Shown piece after piece: positions 36,802 through 45,116 of a stretch of DNA of 64,000 nt. Position 1 is the stretch's first letter; the number at the start of each line of letters is the position of its first letter. The notes below the pieces were generated by a model, which made no database searches, was not told the origin of the DNA, and saw nothing but the letters and a program-made list of their open reading frames with translations. Origin of the DNA: an uncultured Duncaniella sp. (GTDB taxonomy: Bacteria > Bacteroidota > Bacteroidia > Bacteroidales > Muribaculaceae); NCBI GenBank assembly GCA_958352885.1, contig CATWQI010000003.1, positions 124,001-188,000 of the forward strand, given 5' to 3'. A program made the translations under genes and the position numbers.

Positions 36802-37710
36802 ATGAATAAATCGGCTTCGCCGTTGCTTCTTGGCAACTTTTTTATATTTCTTGCCACGGTGTTTTTTGGCGTCAATATCCCTGTGGTAAAACTCCTGATA
36901 CCCCATTGGATGACATCAATGGATGTCACGGTTGTGCGTATCATTGGCGGTTGTGTGCTGATATGGCTTGCTTCATTTTTTATGAAGGGTGACCGCATAG
37001 CACGCCATGATTACTTTCGCATAATCCTCGGGGGTGCTCTCGGGCTCTTCCTGTTCATGTTCTTCTTCAATAAGGCGCTTGCTTATGCCGACCCGATTGA
37101 CGTGTCAATCATCATGACATTCCCTCCGGTTTTCGTGATACTCATAGGTGTCATTTTCCAGCATAAACGCACATCATGGCTTGAAATTGGGGGAGTGGTG
37201 GTAGGTTTCATAGGTGCATTCCTGGTCATAGTAACACAGCATTCCGGCGAAAAAGGTACTGACAATATACTCGGCGATTTGCTTGCGCTTGCGTCCACCT
37301 TGTGTTATGCCTTTTATCTTGTGATACTTGAGGGTCCCACGCATCGTTATCGCCCCATACCTTTGCTTCGCTGGGTGTTCCTTGCCGCATCTGTGCCTGC
37401 TCTGTTCCTGCTGCCTTCATTCCCTGAGGCTCCGATACTTAGAACTACGGAGTGGCTTCCATGGACATGCATAGCATTTGTGCTGATATGCCCGACATTT
37501 CTTTCTTATTTCCTTGTCAACCCTGCTATCAAACTGATAGGCAGTGAGCTGGTGTCAATGTACCAATATCTTCTTCCGGTTGTAGCTGCCATAGCTTCGG
37601 TGCTGATGGGAATATCCAGTCTTCATTGGATACAGGTGGCTGCCATGGTCATAATCATAGCCGGGATGCTCATGACCAACAGGGCAAAACACCGCTCCTT
37701 ACCACAGTAG
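36802..37710 (+). CDS. EamA/DMT-superfamily transporter
   Basis: 302-residue inner-membrane protein with ten hydrophobic spans arranged as two EamA repeats (about 10-140 and 155-295), the typical drug/metabolite exporter fold. Motifs FFGVNIPVVKLLI, FFFNKALAYADP and MYQYLLPVVAAIASV are typical. Metabolite is unknown. It follows the HTCS gene by 75 nt on the same strand without a clear promoter box, so read-through from the HTCS is possible. Confidence 0.88.
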   Translation: MNKSASPLLLGNFFIFLATVFFGVNIPVVKLLIPHWMTSMDVTVVRIIGGCVLIWLASFFMKGDRIARHDYFRIILGGALGLFLFMFFFNKALAYADPIDVSIIMTFPPVFVILIGVIFQHKRTSWLEIGGVVVGFIGAFLVIVTQHSGEKGTDNILGDLLALASTLCYAFYLVILEGPTHRYRPIPLLRWVFLAASVPALFLLPSFPEAPILRTTEWLPWTCIAFVLICPTFLSYFLVNPAIKLIGSELVSMYQYLLPVVAAIASVLMGISSLHWIQVAAMVIIIAGMLMTNRAKHRSLPQ

Positions 37711-37855
37711 GGGCATTGACCATTGCAGCAATTCTTAAACCAAGTGCGATGGTGCCTCTTAAAATTTGTTAACAGCTTGCAAAAGCCGAAAATCCTCCCT
37801 AACTTTGCAAAGCAAAATGGCAACACTCCATCAACTTATAGTTGCCGGTCACTAC

Positions 37856-37929
37856 GGGGTATTAGCTCATCTGGCTAGAGCGCGACACTGGCAGTGTCGA
37901 GGTGAGCGGTTCGAGTCCGCTATACTCCA
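37856..37929 (+). tRNA. tRNA-Ala (anticodon GGC)
   Basis: A 74-nt cloverleaf: acceptor GGGGTAT/ATACTCC with one G-T pair, D stem GCTC/GAGC, anticodon stem CGACA/TGTCG with loop CTGGCAG (anticodon GGC), T stem AGCGG/CCGCT with TTCGAGT loop. CCA is not encoded. TAACTTTG (37800-37807) upstream is a -7 match. Confidence 0.97.
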
Positions 37930-37963
37930 CAAATTTCGCTGATAATTGGCGATTAACAAGCAC

Positions 37964-38007
37964 AACACCCAGTTTTACACCCATATCGGTTGAAATTGGG
38001 TGTTTTT
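37964..38007 (+). terminator. Intrinsic terminator after tRNA-Ala
   Basis: AACACCCA (37964-37971) pairs with TGGGTGTT (37997-38004) and is followed by a T run. It is 34 nt downstream of the tRNA. Confidence 0.7.
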
Positions 38008-38019
38008 CTATATCTCTTA

Positions 38020-38142
38020 ATGTCTTCCAGTGCCTATGAGCCACTCCATAATTAGTTCTCTTGTTGCCATAAATTCACAATATTGTCTGAATTGGTTCTA
38101 AATCAATCTGCATTTCGTGACATTGTTCAGCCATGTAGCGGC
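38020..38142. repeat. Left copy of a diverged direct repeat bordering an accessory island
   Basis: A segment containing CCATAATTAGTTCT, TGCCATAAATTCACAATATT, CTGAATTGGTTCTAAATC and ATCTGCATTTCGTGA matches the segment at 40054-40186 along its length, with substitutions and short gaps. Both copies lie in the same orientation. Neither copy encodes a convincing protein on its own. The rest of the gap from 38143 to 38342 shows no gene. Confidence 0.75.
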
Positions 38143-38342
38143 TCAAAGAAAAACCTGCCGATTATTCAGCTGGAAGGATTGGGATAATGTGGACCTACCG
38201 GCGACATATGGCTGACGCTAACAACGCCATCCTTCATCCAAGGTGCGAGAGTGAGACAGACCGCGGCAATTCGGCTGAGAGAAAGCCTCCCACCGGATGT
38301 TGCATTTCAACGACTTCAAAGACTGCTATTAATACTGAAATA

Positions 38343-38735
38343 ATGGATATAAAATCATTCACAAGCAATCTGCAGAAATATGCAGATAATTATAATCCCG
38401 GAGCTTTATTCGAGAAGATAAAGGATGTGGCTCGAAAGGCAGGCGTAAAACTTATCTATATAGTCCTGCTTCTTTATTATTCCACCCTTGACAAGGAGTT
38501 GCCTATGAAGGACAGGCTTATGGTTCTGTCAGCTTTGGGATATTTCATACTTCCGGTTGACTTGATTCCTGATGTGTTGCCGGGCGGTTTTGCGGATGAC
38601 ATGGCAGCCCTGGTCTATGTGCTTAAGCAGGTGTGGGTTAATCTTACTCCGGACACAAAGCAAAAAGCTCATGAACGCCTAAAAGAATGGTTCGGAAATG
38701 TCTCTGAAAAGGACCTCTACATTCCCGGTCTGTAA
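38343..38735 (+). CDS. DUF1232 (YkvA-family) small protein
   Basis: 130 residues with the DUF1232 core MKDRLMVLSALGYFILPVDLIPDV at about residues 55-78, the standard YkvA signature; no known function. The start at 38343 (MDIKSFTSNL) is preferred; longer versions would extend 52 codons into the preceding intergenic stretch. It sits between the island repeats, on the opposite strand to the broken rhuM gene. Confidence 0.85.
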   Translation: MDIKSFTSNLQKYADNYNPGALFEKIKDVARKAGVKLIYIVLLLYYSTLDKELPMKDRLMVLSALGYFILPVDLIPDVLPGGFADDMAALVYVLKQVWVNLTPDTKQKAHERLKEWFGNVSEKDLYIPGL

Positions 38736-38943
38736 GATCTGCTCCAACCCATTTCCGGAACTTATAATATCATCGACACTGCTCGACAGCCTCGATGGAT
38801 GTTGCGCATTTTTTTGTTTTGCGCTTTGCCCTTATCGGGCGAGTCGAAGACCTCATCAAGATGGACATCTGTTTCATGTGGCTTGCCGGCATAAAGCGTT
38901 CAGACTTACGTACGATCAATTAATAGATGTAGTTTATATTGGA

Positions 38944-39844
38944 CTAATCGAGTATTTGAAGATTGTTCAATATCAGTGATGGCGGTATTTCCATTTTTGA
39001 GAAAGCGAATAATTTCGCTCCAAGGTCTTTTATTGAAGCTCCAATATGATAAAGAGTGTCATCAACAACAATAAAACGGTCGTGGATCTTAGTAGTTGTC
39101 TTCACCTCAATCGGAGCGTATTGACAATTGTGTCAGTCAATACCCAGTTGAAATGCGGCAGTAATACGGCGAGTATATATAGTTGCCTCCACCCCGTTTT
39201 TGCGATTGTCAAGCTGTGTTAGGACGGTATCATCAACATAATTGTCAATCAGGATTATTCTCCTTTTTGCCGAACGAACAAGCTGGTTGATAAATCTGTG
39301 AGCATCGAATATCTGACCGTCAAACAGTACTCCTTCTTTCGGAGGTAACGAAGTGCGGAGGAAGAAATCCACCTTGCCGGACAGTTCCTTTATCTGGTAA
39401 TCATGTTCCGATAGGCGACTGTCAATCCGGCTCTCCATGTGCTGCAACCGTTGATTGACACTGTAACCGCGCAAAAGATACTCTTTTAGGATCTTGTTGG
39501 CCCACTGACGGAATTGAATACCTCTCTTGGACTTCACTCGATATCCAACCGAAATAATCACGTCAAGATTATAATGCTCGACATTACGTGTAACAGTCCT
39601 GTCACCTTCTTTTTGAACTATCGCAAATTTTGCGATAGTTGGAAGATCTGCCAATTCTTCTTGTAGGGCATTATTGATATGTCTTGACATCTCTGCCAAA
39701 CAGCACGGCTATCTGATTCCTGTTTAGCCATACAGTCTCGTTCTCAACTCTTACATCTAACGAGAGGGTTGAGTCTGGTTGATACAGTATTATTTCATTC
39801 CCATCTTCCGGTATGAGCTTCTGATTGGTGTTGTTTTCTTGCAT
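38944..39844 (-). pseudogene. rhuM: RhuM-family protein gene, broken by one frameshift and one nonsense codon
   Basis: Three collinear fragments together match RhuM-family proteins. From ATG 39844 the N-terminus (LSLDVRVENETVWLNRNQIA) breaks near 39683, just after VLFGRDVKT, with a small non-triplet deletion. The middle (RHINNALQEEL through YNLDVIISVGYRVKSKRG and LIDNYVDD) then stops at TGA 39133-39135 after QLGID. The same frame continues past the stop (HNCQYAPIEVKTTTKIHDRF, IGASIKDLGAKLFAFSKME) to TAG at 38944. The family is often found in mobile or defence islands and has no settled function. Two independent lesions mark a decaying gene. Confidence 0.88.
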
Positions 39845-39891
39845 TGTGTAGCGGTGTTTCTGGCATAAAGTTAGTAAAAATATTCGGATTC

Positions 39892-40058
39892 TCAATGATT
39901 TACAGGCTGTTGGAATCTTTTTGCCATCAACATGGAATCCTCCTTGATTTCATCAAAGTCCTCTTTCAGCTTTTTAGTTGGTTAAGAAATCGTTCATCAT
40001 TCTTTGACGGGCGAGGCTTCAACTCGGTATATTTGGAATCATAAGTTTTGGATGAGTC
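39892..40058 (-). pseudogene. Probable short coding remnant upstream of rhuM
   Basis: On the minus strand the frame beginning at 40058 reads protein-like residues (DSSKTYDSKYTELKPRPSK, then NDERFLNQL). A one-base shift at an A run near 39976 leads into a charged helical stretch (KKLKEDFDEIKEDSMLMAK) ending at TGA 39892. No start codon remains. It is a weak call. Confidence 0.3.
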
Positions 40059-40186
40059 TTAACCCCTTCCCTATGCACTACTCTATAATCAGTTCTGTCG
40101 CCATAATTTCATAATATTATATGAATTGATTCTCAATCATATTCAATCATTCTGCATTTCGTGATGGTGCTCTGCCTTGTAGTGGC
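40054..40186. repeat. Right copy of the island-bordering direct repeat
   Basis: Contains CTATAATCAGTTCT, CGCCATAATTTCATAATATT, TGAATTGATTCTCAATC and TCTGCATTTCGTGA in the same order and orientation as the left copy at 38020-38142. The island between the copies is about 1.9 kb. The gap 40187-40205 shows nothing further. Confidence 0.75.
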
Positions 40187-40205
40187 AGTTTGTCTGTATA
40201 TGTTT

Positions 40206-40247
40206 GTAAAAAACAGACGCAGGCTATACCAATAACCTGCGTCTGTT
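40206..40247 (-). terminator. asd: Intrinsic terminator of asd
   Basis: AACAGACGCAGG (40212-40223) and CCTGCGTCTGTT (40236-40247) form a perfect 12-bp stem. On the minus strand it is followed by a T run (the A run at 40208-40213), directly downstream of asd. Confidence 0.88.
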
Positions 40248-40272
40248 AAAAGATGTCGGATGCAGTGGTCGC

Positions 40273-41280
40273 TTATTTCTTGTGAGCGAGCATATACTGT
40301 GCAATCTGGACAGCGTTGAGAGCGGCGCCTTTCTTGATTTGGTCACCTACGAGCCAGAATGTGAGTCCGTTGGGGTTGGCGATGTCCTTGCGGAGACGGC
40401 CTGCGTACACGGGGTCGCTGCCGGCGGCATCGAGAGGCATGGGGTACTTCTTCTCGGCGGGCTCGTCGATTACCACGAGTCCCTCGGCATTTTCAAAAGC
40501 CTTGCGTGCATCGGTAACTGAGATAGGCTGTTCGGTCTCCACCCATACCGCCTCGCTGTGGGCGCGCATCACCGGTACACGGATACAGGTTGCGCTGACC
40601 TCGAGGTTGGGTGCATGCATGATTTTCTTGGTCTCGTTGTACATTTTCATCTCCTCCTTGGTGTAGTCATTGTCAGTGAACACGTCGATGTGGGGGATGA
40701 GGTTGTAGGCGAGCTGGTAAGCGAATTTCTCGACTGTGGGCTCTTTACCTTCGGCTATTTCGGCATACTGCTTCACAAGCTCGTCCATTGCCACCGCTCC
40801 TGCGCCGCTGGCAGCCTGATAGGTAGCCACGTGAACACGCTTGATGGGGGAGATGTCATTGAGAGGCTTGAGTGCCACCACCATGATTGCAGTGGTGCAG
40901 TTGGGGTTGGCTATGATGCCTCGGGGTGCGTTGAATGCGTCATCACCGTTGACTTCGGGCACTACCAGGGGCACATCCTCGTCCATGCGGAATGCGCTTG
41001 AGTTGTCAATCATTATGGCACCGTGGCGGGTGATAGTGTCGGCGAAATTGCGTGACACGCTTGCACCAGCCGATACGAATGCGAAGTCTACCCCCTTGAA
41101 GTCATCATTGTCCTTAAGCTCCTTCACTGTGTAATCCTTGCCTCGGAAGTTATAAACCTTTCCGGCACTGCGGCTCGAACCGAAGAGCACAAGTTCGTCC
41201 ATTGGGAAATTCTGCTCGTCAAGTACTCTCAGGAATTCTTGTCCTACGGCGCCACTGACGCCTACGATAGCAACTTTCAT
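40273..41280 (-). CDS. asd: Aspartate-semialdehyde dehydrogenase
   Basis: 335-residue enzyme reducing aspartyl phosphate to the semialdehyde with NADPH, the branch point to lysine/diaminopimelate, threonine and methionine. The N-terminal MKVAIVGVSGAVGQEFLRVL nucleotide-binding turn, the catalytic Cys in IANPNCTTAIM near residue 132 and the QAASGAGAVAMDEL loop are all in place. It lies 51 nt downstream of the acyl-CoA ligase stop-to-start boundary on the same strand, and ends in a strong terminator. Confidence 0.98.
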   Translation of the reverse strand: MKVAIVGVSGAVGQEFLRVLDEQNFPMDELVLFGSSRSAGKVYNFRGKDYTVKELKDNDDFKGVDFAFVSAGASVSRNFADTITRHGAIMIDNSSAFRMDEDVPLVVPEVNGDDAFNAPRGIIANPNCTTAIMVVALKPLNDISPIKRVHVATYQAASGAGAVAMDELVKQYAEIAEGKEPTVEKFAYQLAYNLIPHIDVFTDNDYTKEEMKMYNETKKIMHAPNLEVSATCIRVPVMRAHSEAVWVETEQPISVTDARKAFENAEGLVVIDEPAEKKYPMPLDAAGSDPVYAGRLRKDIANPNGLTFWLVGDQIKKGAALNAVQIAQYMLAHKK

Positions 41281-41331
41281 TTCTCTTTTTTACTTAGTGT
41301 GTATATTCTTTGTTACGTTATATCCGTTATC

Positions 41332-43134
41332 TCAGCAATACATCGCCTCTATCTCCCTGGCATAGTTGCGGTTAATGACGGGGCGGCGTATTTTCAGGGT
41401 GTTGGTCAGTTCCCCTGACTCCATGGAGAATGCTTTGGGGAGCAGGGTGAATTTCTTGATTTTCTCGAACGAGGCAAGCCCCTTCTGGAGTTTTTCCAGG
41501 CGCTCGGCAAGCATCTCTGTGATGCGGCTGTCACGCACGAGTTCCTCCATGGAATGGTAGGATATCTTATGTTCTGCGGCAAAATCCTTGAGGGCTTCAA
41601 ACGCCGGGACTATTATGGCTGTGACATACTTCCGCTTATCACCGATTACAGCCACCTGCTCTATATATTTGTCCTCGCCGAGAAGAGTCTCGATAGCCTG
41701 CGGAGCTATATATTTGCCGTTTGATGTCTTGAACAGATCCTTCAGGCGGTCGGTGAGGAAGAGCGCGCCGTTATCGTCGATGTAGCCGGCGTCACCTGTG
41801 CGGAACCATCCGTCCTCGGTAAATGCCTCGGCGGTTGCCTCGGGCTTGTTGTAATATCCTTTCATCACCATCGGGCTCTTGACCAGCACTTCGTTGTCTT
41901 TGCCGATTTTCACCTCTACGAATGGGATAGGGGTCCCCACGGAACCAATCTCGTAGCCTGTGACCGGGAAACAGCTTACTGTCGCCGTGGTCTCCGAGAG
42001 TCCGTAGCCCACCACTATGTTTATGCCGCACGAATGTAGGAATTCAACTATCTTGGATGATACGGGGGCACCTGCGGTGGGAAACATCTTGCCATTGTCG
42101 ATACCTATCACCCGGCGCAGCAACGAGAATATCTTGCGGTCGAAGAACCGGTAGCGAGTCTCAAGCCACCATGGCGCTTTCTTGCCCAGACGTGCGTAAT
42201 CGAGGTTGCGGCGACGTCCCACACTGAGCGCCTGTCTGACCATGAATCGCTGGAATGCGCTCATGCCGGCTATCTTTTCATTGACTCCTGCATAGACCTT
42301 TTCCCAGAATCTCGGAACGGAGCACATGCATGTGGGGCGTACTTGCTGGATGGTCTGCTGGATGTCACGCGGGTCACGGTTGACCGATACCTTGGTGCCG
42401 ACAGTGAGACAGAAATATGTCCATCCCTTCTCGAATATGTGGCTGAGCGGCAGGAATGCCATCGATGTGTCGTCGGGGGTCACGAAGTCAAGGCGCTTGT
42501 GGTGACTCTCCATTGCGGCATTGTAATTGGCATGTGTGAGAACTGCTCCTTTAGGCTCGCCTGTTGTCCCTGATGTGTAGACGAGCGTGGCAGTGTCATC
42601 GGGGGTTGCCTCTGCGGTGCGCTTGTCCACTTCGGCTATGATATGTGCCGGAGCTTCCTCTCCAAGTTTCATGAAGTCGCTCCAGAGCATCGAGCTGTTA
42701 TCATCGGCATCAAGTGCGATGGGCTTGATTACTATGATGGTTTTGAGCGAAGGGCATGCGACCTGTGCCTCGCGTGCTATATTGTATTGGGTGGTGTTGC
42801 CCACAAACATAAGCGGGCATTTGGTATCGTTGGCTATGTAAATCACCTGCTCAAGCGAGCTGGTGGCGTAGATTGACACGGATACGGCGCGGTTGCGGTA
42901 ACAACCGAAATCGGTTACAAGGTTCTCCGGGCGGTTGGCTGAGAATGTAGCCACATTGTCGCCCTGTTCCACGCCCAATGCTGCAAGCGCGCGGGCGGCA
43001 ACGGTTACCTGGCGGGAATATTCGTTCCAGGAAATATCGTACCATTTGCCTGCTTCGTCCTGCCCTGCGAGAGCTGCCTTGTTGCCGAATCTTTTTGCCT
43101 GTTCAGCCGTTAAATTAGTTAAAACGTTTGACAT
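41332..43134 (-). CDS. Long-chain fatty acid-CoA ligase (AMP-binding)
   Basis: 600 residues activating long-chain fatty acids as acyl-AMP and acyl-CoA. The P-loop-like LVYTSGTTGEPKGAVLTH, then VGYGLSETTATVSC, and GWFRTGDAGYIDDNG define the ANL superfamily long-chain ligases. The start at 43134 (MSNVLTNLT) is preferred over a GTG seven codons upstream because it gives the common N-terminus. The 421-nt gap to mdh (43135-43555) is AT-rich with candidate boxes for both genes and no ORF of interest. Confidence 0.93.
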   Translation of the reverse strand: MSNVLTNLTAEQAKRFGNKAALAGQDEAGKWYDISWNEYSRQVTVAARALAALGVEQGDNVATFSANRPENLVTDFGCYRNRAVSVSIYATSSLEQVIYIANDTKCPLMFVGNTTQYNIAREAQVACPSLKTIIVIKPIALDADDNSSMLWSDFMKLGEEAPAHIIAEVDKRTAEATPDDTATLVYTSGTTGEPKGAVLTHANYNAAMESHHKRLDFVTPDDTSMAFLPLSHIFEKGWTYFCLTVGTKVSVNRDPRDIQQTIQQVRPTCMCSVPRFWEKVYAGVNEKIAGMSAFQRFMVRQALSVGRRRNLDYARLGKKAPWWLETRYRFFDRKIFSLLRRVIGIDNGKMFPTAGAPVSSKIVEFLHSCGINIVVGYGLSETTATVSCFPVTGYEIGSVGTPIPFVEVKIGKDNEVLVKSPMVMKGYYNKPEATAEAFTEDGWFRTGDAGYIDDNGALFLTDRLKDLFKTSNGKYIAPQAIETLLGEDKYIEQVAVIGDKRKYVTAIIVPAFEALKDFAAEHKISYHSMEELVRDSRITEMLAERLEKLQKGLASFEKIKKFTLLPKAFSMESGELTNTLKIRRPVINRNYAREIEAMYC

Positions 43135-43456
43135 AATAAAGTTATTTACCGTCACATACGGTTTCTGCTAACCGATAATTATGATGGTTTTGCAGAATCC
43201 GAGGGCTAAAATAGGGGATACCTTGTGCATTACCCTCTGTGACAGAACAAAATTTCGGCAAATTTAGCCACAATTTTTTGCTAAACACCTATCAGGGCTT
43301 CAAAAAGTTTCCATTTGTTAACATTTCCTTGTAAATTGCACACTTTCATTAACAAATCATTACAATAGAATTGTCATTAGGTTGCCAATGTCCAAATGTC
43401 CCAATATTAGCGAAATTTTTCTTTAAATAGGGGAGCGTATTGTCAAAACTTTTCAT

Positions 43457-43464
43457 TACTTTTG
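43457..43464 (+). promoter_or_regulatory. mdh: Candidate -7 box of mdh (TACTTTTG)
   Basis: A TANNTTTG match about 92 nt before the mdh start; no -33 TTTG at the right spacing. The leader that follows contains a GCGGC/GCCGC stem (43477-43503), a possible translational element. Confidence 0.35.
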
Positions 43465-43555
43465 CAATTGAGATTTGCGGCTGCTTGTCACGTTGGCTGC
43501 CGCATTGGCAGAAAGGTACATCATCTAATTCTAAAATATATAAAACCAATACATT

Positions 43556-44491
43556 ATGTCAAAGGTAACAGTAGTAGGCGCCGGTAATGTGGGCGCAACT
43601 TGCGCTGACGTGATTGTTAAGCAAGGTATCGCTGACGAGGTAGTGCTCCTCGACATCAAGGAAGGCGTTTCTGAAGGTAAGGCAATGGATATCATGCAGA
43701 CCGCCAACATTCTCAACATCAACACCCGTCTCACAGGCGTGACCAACGACTACGAGGCAACCAAGGGCAGCGACGTTGTTGTAATCACTTCCGGTATTCC
43801 CCGCAAGCCCGGTATGACCCGCGAGGAACTCATCGGCGTTAACGCAGGTATCGTTAAGTCAGTTACCGACCAGCTTCTCAAGTATTCACCCGACGCTGTA
43901 ATCATTTGCATCTCAAACCCCATGGATACCATGACTTACCTGATTCACAAGGTGAGCGGTCTTCCCAAGAACCGTATTATCGGTATGGGCGGTGCTCTTG
44001 ACAGCGCACGTTTCAAATATTTCCTCAGCATAGCTCTCGGCGCTAACCCCACTGAGGTTGAAGGTATCGTAATCGGTGGTCACGGTGACACCACCATGAT
44101 TCCTCTGGTACGCTACGCTGCTTACCGCGGTGTTCCCGCTTCCAACTATATCTCTGCCGAGCAGCTCGCCACTGTGGCTGCCGACACAATGGTAGGCGGT
44201 GCGACCCTTACCAAACTTCTCGGCACCTCTGCATGGTATGCTCCCGGTGCGGCAGGAGCCCAGATGGTAAAGGCAGTGCTTCACAACGAGAAGAAACTCA
44301 TCAGCTGCTCTGCTCTCCTTGACGGCGAATACGGCGAGAAGGACCTCTGCATCGGTGTTCCCTGTATCATCGGCAAGAATGGTATCGAGAAGATTGTAGA
44401 GTTCGAACTCAACGATGAGGAGAAGGATCTCTTCAAGAAGAGCGCTGAGGCTGTACACAAGACCAACGCTGCTCTCGCAGGCGCACTCTAA
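43556..44491 (+). CDS. mdh: Malate dehydrogenase
   Basis: 311 residues interconverting malate and oxaloacetate with NAD(H), here probably in the reductive branch to succinate. N-terminal VTVVGAGNVGATCADVI is the Rossmann turn; the catalytic His lies in IGGHGDTTMIPLV near residue 176, with the Arg-rich KNRIIGMGGALDSARF nearby. The codon use is strongly biased (CGT, GGT, AAG), as in por and pckA, suggesting high expression. It resembles the LDH-like MDH class of Bacteroidetes. Confidence 0.97.
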   Translation: MSKVTVVGAGNVGATCADVIVKQGIADEVVLLDIKEGVSEGKAMDIMQTANILNINTRLTGVTNDYEATKGSDVVVITSGIPRKPGMTREELIGVNAGIVKSVTDQLLKYSPDAVIICISNPMDTMTYLIHKVSGLPKNRIIGMGGALDSARFKYFLSIALGANPTEVEGIVIGGHGDTTMIPLVRYAAYRGVPASNYISAEQLATVAADTMVGGATLTKLLGTSAWYAPGAAGAQMVKAVLHNEKKLISCSALLDGEYGEKDLCIGVPCIIGKNGIEKIVEFELNDEEKDLFKKSAEAVHKTNAALAGAL

Positions 44492-44512
44492 TTCATTCGA
44501 TTACACTATAAT

Positions 44513-44562
44513 CATCCCGCACTCCCCACCCAGGCTGCTGCCGACGCGAGGTCTGCGGGATG
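44513..44562 (+). terminator. Terminator-like hairpin between mdh and the thioredoxin gene
   Basis: CATCCCGCA (44513-44521) pairs with TGCGGGATG (44554-44562) and is followed by TTTGT. It may act as a partial terminator after mdh. Confidence 0.55.
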
Positions 44563-44600
44563 TTTGTAAACATTAATAACATTAAAGCCGTTTATATAGT

Positions 44601-45035
44601 ATGAAACTTAAACTATTAGCTATCGCAATATTTGCAGCGGCTGCAATGGCAGCTTGCGGAAGTGGCGACAAAGCCGGTGCCGAGCAGAAGGCTGAGGGAA
44701 TGACCGAGTTTGATGCGGGAGGTCCGGTAGTGTTTGTCAATAACGCTACGATAACCCCTGACAAGGCTCTCCCTACCATTATTGACTTCAATGCGACATG
44801 GTGCGGTCCTTGCCGTCGTTTTGCCCCGATATTCGAGGAGGTTGCGAAGGAGTACAAGGGAAAGGCTATCTTCATGTCGGTTGATGTCGACAATTCGCCT
44901 GTTGCCGCACAACAGTTTGAAGTGTCAGCTATCCCCCAGGTGAGCATCCTGCTCCCCGACGGCACTTACACATCGTCAGTAGGCTTCATGGAGAAGCAGC
45001 AATTTATCGACTTTATTTCCACCGCCATCAAGTAG
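44601..45035 (+). CDS. Thioredoxin-fold lipoprotein
   Basis: 144 residues: a lipoprotein signal with Cys at MAACGSG (residue about 19), then a thioredoxin fold with active site WCGPC at about residue 68 and the cis-proline IPQVS loop. It is likely an envelope-anchored thiol:disulfide oxidoreductase acting in the periplasm. It lies 109 nt downstream of mdh. The length is typical for Bacteroidetes extracytoplasmic thioredoxins. Confidence 0.92.
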   Translation: MKLKLLAIAIFAAAAMAACGSGDKAGAEQKAEGMTEFDAGGPVVFVNNATITPDKALPTIIDFNATWCGPCRRFAPIFEEVAKEYKGKAIFMSVDVDNSPVAAQQFEVSAIPQVSILLPDGTYTSSVGFMEKQQFIDFISTAIK

Positions 45036-45063
45036 GCTTACGGCGGCGCAATGCACAAGGAAG

Positions 45064-45092
45064 CGGGCGGAAGTCTTCAAGATTTCCGCCCG
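45064..45092. terminator. Bidirectional terminator between thioredoxin and GH78 genes
   Basis: CGGGCGGAA (45064-45072) pairs with TTCCGCCCG (45084-45092), followed by TTTC on the plus strand. It lies between two convergent genes. Confidence 0.7.
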
Positions 45093-45116
45093 TTTCATAT
45101 GCATGTCGAGTATCGG

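Noticed and set aside
37862..38044. Minus-strand frame containing a SGLEPLTSTLPVSRSSQMS tail
   Set aside because: This tail is the common antisense translation of a tRNA gene, so the frame is an artefact.
38698..38979. Plus-strand open frame of 93 codons after the DUF1232 gene
   Set aside because: Its N-terminus is a shifted reading of DUF1232 and its end overlaps the RhuM remnant; the sequence is Cys/Phe-rich without family likeness.
37856..40250. Duplicate of the tRNA-Ala 3' end as an attachment site
   Set aside because: No second copy of the tRNA 3' sequence was found on the far side of the island; only the unrelated direct repeats were.
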